Of a DNA stretch of 64,000 bases, positions 59,819 to 64,000 are shown in pieces. The stretch's first letter is position 1, and the number at the start of each line of letters is the position of its first letter. This stretch comes from Novosphingobium decolorationis (lineage in GTDB: Bacteria; Pseudomonadota; Alphaproteobacteria; Sphingomonadales; Sphingomonadaceae). Below the pieces are notes generated by a model that made no database searches, had not been told where the DNA came from, and worked only from the letters and a program-made list of their open reading frames with translations. The DNA lies in the NCBI RefSeq assembly GCF_018417475.1, contig NZ_CP054856.1, positions 2,201,001 to 2,265,000 on the forward strand, read 5' to 3'. The position numbers and the translations under genes were made by a program.

Positions 59819-61132
59819 TCAGAACCAGAATCGCACACCGACGACATAATTGGTGACGCTCGGATCCTCTCCGGCGGCCCGCGCAAAATCCGCGCTGTCG
59901 CCGATGCGCCATTCCTGGGAAACGCCGACATAGGGCGCGAATTCGCGTGCGAACTCGTAGCGAAGACGCAGACCTGCCTCGATCCGGTCGAGGCCAGCGC
60001 CAATGCCGAGTTCGGGAATATCCTGAGCGGAAAGTGCGATTTCGGCACGCGGTTGAAGGATCAGCCGCTGCGTGATGCGCTGATCAAGTTCGCCCTCAAA
60101 ACGCGCCGTCACATCGCCCTTGGTGGAGACGAAGGCCGCGGCATCGACCTCGAACTGGTAAGGCGCGATCCCTTGGATACCGATAACCGCGTGCGTGCGT
60201 TCCGGACCGGTCAGGTCCTGGCGAACACCCGCCTGGAAATCGAAGAAGGGCGCAATGGCGCGGCTCCAGAGCGCCTGGACCTCGGCGCCTTCTATGGGTT
60301 CGCCGAAGCTGCCCTCACCCTCGGACTTGAACCAGAATTTGTCGATGTCGCCGCCATAATATCCCTGGATGTCCCACAGATATCCATCCTTCCCCTCGCG
60401 GGCGCGGTACTCGAGCCGGTCGCCCTGAAACCAGAAGCGCATTCCTCCGTCGGTCTCGCGGACAAGCTCGCGGCGCGCTTCGTTCATGGCTTCCTCGCCC
60501 CAGATGGCGACCGCCGCGCGCGCTGGGCCGCTCCCTGCTTCTGGAGGAGGCGGCAGCAGCGGGATATCATCGTCCGAGCCCATCTGCATCGCCGAATGGT
60601 CCATGCCCTGCCTGTCCTGCGAAGGCGTCTCCCCATGGTTCATCTGGCTGTGATCCATCTGCCCATGGTCCATCGACGAACTGGCCTCCGCCTGACCCAT
60701 CTCGCCGTGATTCATCTGCGAATGATCCATCGCGCCTTCGGCGGGCTTGCCCTGCGGCATCGAGCCGTGATCCATTCCTTCATGACTTTCGGGCAATGCC
60801 TGTGGACGGGCAGCGTCCACAGGCATTGTCATGCCAGAATGGCCATCCTGAGCGGTCATCGCACCATGATCCATGGTTGAGTGATCCATCTGCGAGCGGT
60901 CCATGGCGGCTTCAGGTTGAGCAGCCGGTTCGCATGCTCCATCTGCAACCGGATGCCCCATCGCGCGATGGCGCTCGGCTTCTTCCTCGCACTTCGTCTT
61001 CGCGTCAGCCTGCGCCTCGGCGCTTTGCTGCGGCTCCGCCGGCGAATGACCGGCATGCTGCGCCGCCGCGGGGGAGGCGAGAACTGAGCCGGCTGCGACC
61101 GATGCGAGCAGGCTGACAATACGAATTTTCAT
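59819..61132 (-). CDS. copB: Outer-membrane copper resistance protein CopB, copy 3
   Basis: 437 residues: signal peptide (ASPAAAQ), the longest Met/His region of the three copies (repeats of MDHSQMNHGEM type to about residue 185), then the barrel with RLEYRAREGKDGYLWDIQGY, GVRQDLTG and GVRFWF at the C-terminus. Barrel closest to copy 1. It starts on the copA stop (ATGA). Confidence 0.94.
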   Translation of the reverse strand: MKIRIVSLLASVAAGSVLASPAAAQHAGHSPAEPQQSAEAQADAKTKCEEEAERHRAMGHPVADGACEPAAQPEAAMDRSQMDHSTMDHGAMTAQDGHSGMTMPVDAARPQALPESHEGMDHGSMPQGKPAEGAMDHSQMNHGEMGQAEASSSMDHGQMDHSQMNHGETPSQDRQGMDHSAMQMGSDDDIPLLPPPPEAGSGPARAAVAIWGEEAMNEARRELVRETDGGMRFWFQGDRLEYRAREGKDGYLWDIQGYYGGDIDKFWFKSEGEGSFGEPIEGAEVQALWSRAIAPFFDFQAGVRQDLTGPERTHAVIGIQGIAPYQFEVDAAAFVSTKGDVTARFEGELDQRITQRLILQPRAEIALSAQDIPELGIGAGLDRIEAGLRLRYEFAREFAPYVGVSQEWRIGDSADFARAAGEDPSVTNYVVGVRFWF

Positions 61133-62937
61133 GCTTCGCTCCCGTCGGGATTGGCGACCGTGACGATCTGAAACATCCCGGCATGCATGTGGTAGAGAAG
61201 GTGACAGTGGAAGGCCCAGTCGCCCGGCTCGTCCGCCGTCAGGTCGAACTGCGCGCTGCCACCCGGCTGCAGGATTACCGTGTGCTTGAGCGGTTGACGA
61301 TCGGCCGGCGCGCCATTGACCAGCTCGAAGAAATGACCGTGCAAGTGAATGGGGTGCGCCATCATCGTGTCGTTGACGAGCTTCACGCGCACGCGCTCGT
61401 TATAGGCGAAACGGATCGGCTCGTCTGAGACGGCGGAGAACTTCTTGCCGTCGAACGACCACATGTAGCGCTCCATATTGCCGGTCAGATGAATTTCCAT
61501 TCGCCGGGACGGCGTGCGGCCCTCGCGGTGTGGAGTCAGAGCGCGCAGCTTGCGATAGTCGAGCGTACGATGCGGCACATCGGCGAGACCGATGCCGGGA
61601 TCGCCCATGCGGTCGACCGGGTTCATCGAGACCATGTCGAGACCGGGCCCGACCTTCACATCGGGCGGCAGAAGCGACGTGTCGCGCATCTGCATCCCCG
61701 ACATGCCGGCCATGCCTGCCATCTCGGATTGGCCGGACGAACCATGATCCATCCCCGCCATGTCGCCGCCACTTCCGTGGTCCATGCCCGACATGCCGGC
61801 ATCGCCAGACGAGCCGTGGTCCATGCCGCTCATGCCCATGTCGGCCATGGTCAGAAGCGGCGGATCGCGCAGCGGCGGAATGGCGGCGCGAGCGCCGGGT
61901 GCGCTCGCGAGTGTGGCAATACCCATGCCCGAGCGGTCCATCGACTCCGCGACCAGCGTGTAGGCTTGTTGCGCGCCCGGCGTCACGACGACGTCGTATG
62001 TCTCGGCCACACCGATCTGGAACTCGTCGACCTCCACCGGCTCGACGTTCTGCCCGTCCGCCTGAACGATGGTCATCGGCAGGCCGGGAATGCGAATATT
62101 GAAGAAGGTCATGGCGCCGGCATTGATGAAGCGCAGCCGCACGCGTTCGCCCGGGCGGAAGAGGTATTCCAGATTGTCGAGCGGGCCATGGCCGTTCAGA
62201 AGATAGGTATAAGCCGCGCTCGACACGTCGAGGATGTCCGTCGGCATCATGCGCATTTTCGCCCACATCCGGCGATCCTCGCCCGAAAGCGGGTAATCGT
62301 CGGTCCAGGTGTTCTGGTTGTAGTTGAAGTAGCCTTCGCCCTTCTTGAGCTTGTCGAAAATCGTGTGGGGCGACATTTCGCTGAATTCGCTCAGCACCAC
62401 GATATATTCGCGGTCGGCCTGGACCGGATCGGGTCCGGCGGGGTCGACCACGATCGCGCCGTAATGCCCGGCCTGTTCCTGCAGGCCGCTATGCGAGTGC
62501 CACCAGTAGGTACCCGACTGGCGAACCGGAAATTCGGCGGTGAAGGTCTCTCCCGGTTTGACGCCGGGAAAGCTCACGCCAGGCACTCCATCGAGCTGAA
62601 ACGGCACGAGCAGACCGTGCCAGTGGATCGAGGTATCTTCCTCGAGCTGGTTATGGACATTGAGCCGGACGGTCGTGCCTTCCTGCAATCGCAACAGCGG
62701 ACCGGGGATCGTGCCATTGACGGCGATCGCGCCGCCGCGCCTGTTGCCGGTCGCGAAGGCCGATCGGGCAACGGTGAGGTCGATATTGGGGCCGGATATC
62801 TCGTCCAGCCCCTTGCGGGCGTTACCTGCGAGGATGTCCGCGCCCCGTGCCCAGGCAGGCATCGCCCCGGCAAGGCCGAGCAGACCCATTCCTCCTGCTC
62901 CGGCTCCGAGAAACTTGCGTCGATTGACGGCGATCAT
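61129..62937 (-). CDS. copA: Copper resistance multicopper oxidase CopA, copy 3
   Basis: 602-residue Tat substrate (NRRKFLGAGAGGMGLLG). Ligands: SIHWHGLLVP, YWWHSHSGLQEQ, HPIHLHGHFFEL and FHCHLLYHMHAGMF. Met/His insert with repeated MSGMDHGSSGDAG units. Similar to copy 1 throughout. The RAGGGK-N14-GCGTA motif at 62968-62994 lies inside the end of the preceding ECF gene, 30 nt before the ATG. Confidence 0.95.
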   Translation of the reverse strand: MIAVNRRKFLGAGAGGMGLLGLAGAMPAWARGADILAGNARKGLDEISGPNIDLTVARSAFATGNRRGGAIAVNGTIPGPLLRLQEGTTVRLNVHNQLEEDTSIHWHGLLVPFQLDGVPGVSFPGVKPGETFTAEFPVRQSGTYWWHSHSGLQEQAGHYGAIVVDPAGPDPVQADREYIVVLSEFSEMSPHTIFDKLKKGEGYFNYNQNTWTDDYPLSGEDRRMWAKMRMMPTDILDVSSAAYTYLLNGHGPLDNLEYLFRPGERVRLRFINAGAMTFFNIRIPGLPMTIVQADGQNVEPVEVDEFQIGVAETYDVVVTPGAQQAYTLVAESMDRSGMGIATLASAPGARAAIPPLRDPPLLTMADMGMSGMDHGSSGDAGMSGMDHGSGGDMAGMDHGSSGQSEMAGMAGMSGMQMRDTSLLPPDVKVGPGLDMVSMNPVDRMGDPGIGLADVPHRTLDYRKLRALTPHREGRTPSRRMEIHLTGNMERYMWSFDGKKFSAVSDEPIRFAYNERVRVKLVNDTMMAHPIHLHGHFFELVNGAPADRQPLKHTVILQPGGSAQFDLTADEPGDWAFHCHLLYHMHAGMFQIVTVANPDGSEA

Positions 62938-62967
62938 AAAGGGCTCCTGACTTGGCGTTTACCGTTA

Positions 62968-62994
62968 CTTACGCGCGCGCCCAGCCAACCCCCC
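62968..62994 (-). promoter_or_regulatory. RAGGGK-like motif before copA copy 3 (weaker)
   Basis: Minus strand GGGGGG, 14 nt, GCGTAAG. Same spacing as the other six, but the first block is a plain G-run and the site overlaps coding sequence for the sigma C-terminus, so chance is more likely here. Confidence 0.45.
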
Positions 62995-63553
62995 AAAGTT
63001 TTTCGAAGCGCTCCTTCAGCCTGTTGCGCGCGCGATATACGCGGGTTTCGATCGCCTTTTCGGTCGTTCCGAGAAGATCGGCCGCCTCGGCCTGGCTACG
63101 CCCCTCGATGGTCACGAGCACAAGCGCTTCGCGCAGCCTTACAGGCATTCGCGCGATCTCGGCCTGAACGAGATTGAGCTCTTCCCTGGAAACGGCCAAC
63201 GCTTCAGGACCCGGCAAATCGTCGGCGATGGAATGGAGTTCGTCATCACCCGACAGTCCGAAAAAGCCCGCGACCTTGCGCCTGCGCAAACGGTCCCGGC
63301 AGCGGTTGAGGACGACGGTTGTCAGATAGGGTCCGATCGGCTTGTCCGGATCAAGCCGATGGCGCGTCAGCCACACCGAAGCGAGGCTGTCCTGAACAAC
63401 GTCCTCGGCCTGAGAAGGAGAGGAAAGCATGCGTGTCACGAGCGCGAGAAGCCGACCAGTTTCATGCTCGACGAGTTGGCTGAAAGCCCGCTTGTTTCCA
63501 GCCCTCGCCTGCGAAACAAGGGCCTCATCCGGATTGTCGCCCGCCCCCGACAT
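62969..63553 (-). CDS. ECF sigma factor, second CnrH-like copy
   Basis: 194 residues. Region 2: DVVQDSLASVWLTRHRL, YLTTVVLNRCRDRLRR; region 4: RLREALVLVTIEGRSQAEAA, DLLGTTEKAIETRVYRARNR. Placed between a CnrX-like gene and copA copy 3, the same order as at 24559-27554. A CnrY-like gene should lie just beyond the window end. Confidence 0.88.
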   Translation of the reverse strand: MSGAGDNPDEALVSQARAGNKRAFSQLVEHETGRLLALVTRMLSSPSQAEDVVQDSLASVWLTRHRLDPDKPIGPYLTTVVLNRCRDRLRRRKVAGFFGLSGDDELHSIADDLPGPEALAVSREELNLVQAEIARMPVRLREALVLVTIEGRSQAEAADLLGTTEKAIETRVYRARNRLKERFEKLWGVGWARA

Positions 63554-63559
63554 GGCGCT

Positions 63560-63994
63560 TCAGTCGCGAGGGTCGCGGGTCAAGGCGTCGGAGACCTTGC
63601 GGTCGAACTGGCGTTGCTGCTCGGGTTCGAGAATTTCGCGCATGTCGAAGACATGGCGCACCGTTGCTTTCTGCAGATCGCCCATGCGTGCATGCACCTC
63701 GTCGATCGCGGCCGAGACCTCGGGACCGTACTCATGCTCGGTTTCCATCGCCTGGGCGAGCCGGGCATTGGCTGCACGCGCCGATCCTTCGAGCCGTGCC
63801 CTTTCGACAGCGAAACGAGCCTCGAGCGCATCGAGACGCTGCTCCTGGTCGGCCGTCAGGGTGAGTTCGTCGTGCACGAAATCGTGGAGGCCGGAGCCAG
63901 CCTCGTGATTGGCCCAGCGGTCCGCGGCAATCGCGCCGAGGCATCCTGCAAGTGCTGCGAGAAGCACCGCGAGAACGATATGCGTCGTCTTCAA
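63560..63994 (-). CDS. CnrX-like periplasmic metal sensor, second copy
   Basis: 144 residues with an N-terminal anchor (IVLAVLLAALAGCLGAIAAD). HDFVHDELTLTADQEQRLDA has the His-x3-His pair and HVFDMREILEPEQ the His-x3-Met pair, spaced as in the copy at 24559. A TTG at 63994 is the only start in view; an in-frame TAG lies two codons before it (63998-64000), so the gene cannot begin further upstream. Confidence 0.8.
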   Translation of the reverse strand: MKTTHIVLAVLLAALAGCLGAIAADRWANHEAGSGLHDFVHDELTLTADQEQRLDALEARFAVERARLEGSARAANARLAQAMETEHEYGPEVSAAIDEVHARMGDLQKATVRHVFDMREILEPEQQRQFDRKVSDALTRDPRD

Positions 63995-64000
63995 ACCCTA

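Noticed and set aside
60590..60920. Short tandem DNA repeats resembling a CRISPR or VNTR
   Set aside because: They are the codons of the Met/His repeats in CopB copy 3; spacing follows the protein repeat, and there are no distinct spacers.
61489..63177. 562-codon open frame antisense to copA copy 3 and the ECF gene
   Set aside because: Crosses two genes, no motif, composition typical of antisense frames in GC-rich DNA.

Overview
The window is GC-rich alphaproteobacterial DNA. Its gene content (five-step hut pathway, cop gene clusters, TonB receptor with PepSY partners, FixL/FixJ regulators, IS21/IS3/IS110/IS630 elements) fits a sphingomonad such as Sphingomonas, Sphingobium or Novosphingobium; this is inferred from gene families, not from a marker gene. 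No rRNA, tRNA or CRISPR array was found.

Layout. 1-5299: histidine degradation operon hutI(partial)-hutH-hutG-hutU-hutD, tightly overlapped. 5300-16548: an insertion-sequence graveyard. An IS21 element sits in an IS110/IS1111-type remnant. A YitT-like membrane gene follows. A second IS21 (6-bp target duplication) cuts an amino acid permease near its 3' end, and an IS3 element carrying a nested IS110 replaces the 5' ends of both that permease and a thymidine phosphorylase gene. 16549-19653: phosphorylase remnant, PRPP synthetase, an orphan FixJ-type regulator.

19680-31963: first copper region. A CueR-like regulator and P-type ATPase CopA are driven by a textbook 19-bp-spacer promoter. CopC-CopD is divergent from a CnrY/CnrX/CnrH-like transmembrane-signalling ECF sigma cassette, which is followed by the multicopper oxidase CopA and barrel CopB, a DUF305 protein, a haem-PAS FixL/FixJ pair and a lone receiver protein. 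32026-35857: decayed corA, an SDR/TetR pair with a visible operator, and an IS630 element. 36043-41145: TonB receptor, two PepSY membrane proteins and a HutC-type repressor with matching operators. 41226-52680: second copper region, with an aldehyde dehydrogenase-alcohol dehydrogenase-copA-copB-MFS operon, DUF411, small Met/His-rich exported proteins and another multicopper oxidase.

53770-56477: a compact candidate defence locus, with an AbiV/HEPN-like protein divergent from an XRE regulator that is translationally coupled to a TIR-like effector. 57193-63994: third copper region (lipoprotein, DUF2231, PepSY, NTF2-like, copB, copA, ECF sigma, CnrX-like sensor).

The main new signal is a repeated two-block motif, RAGGGK-N14-GCGTA, at fixed spacing in front of seven copper-related genes or operons (copC, cnrY, two copA genes, the TonB receptor, DUF411, DUF2231). 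The simplest reading is that it is the promoter used by the CnrH-like sigma factor(s), which would join the scattered clusters into one metal-responsive regulon. The second is the HEPN/XRE/TIR locus.
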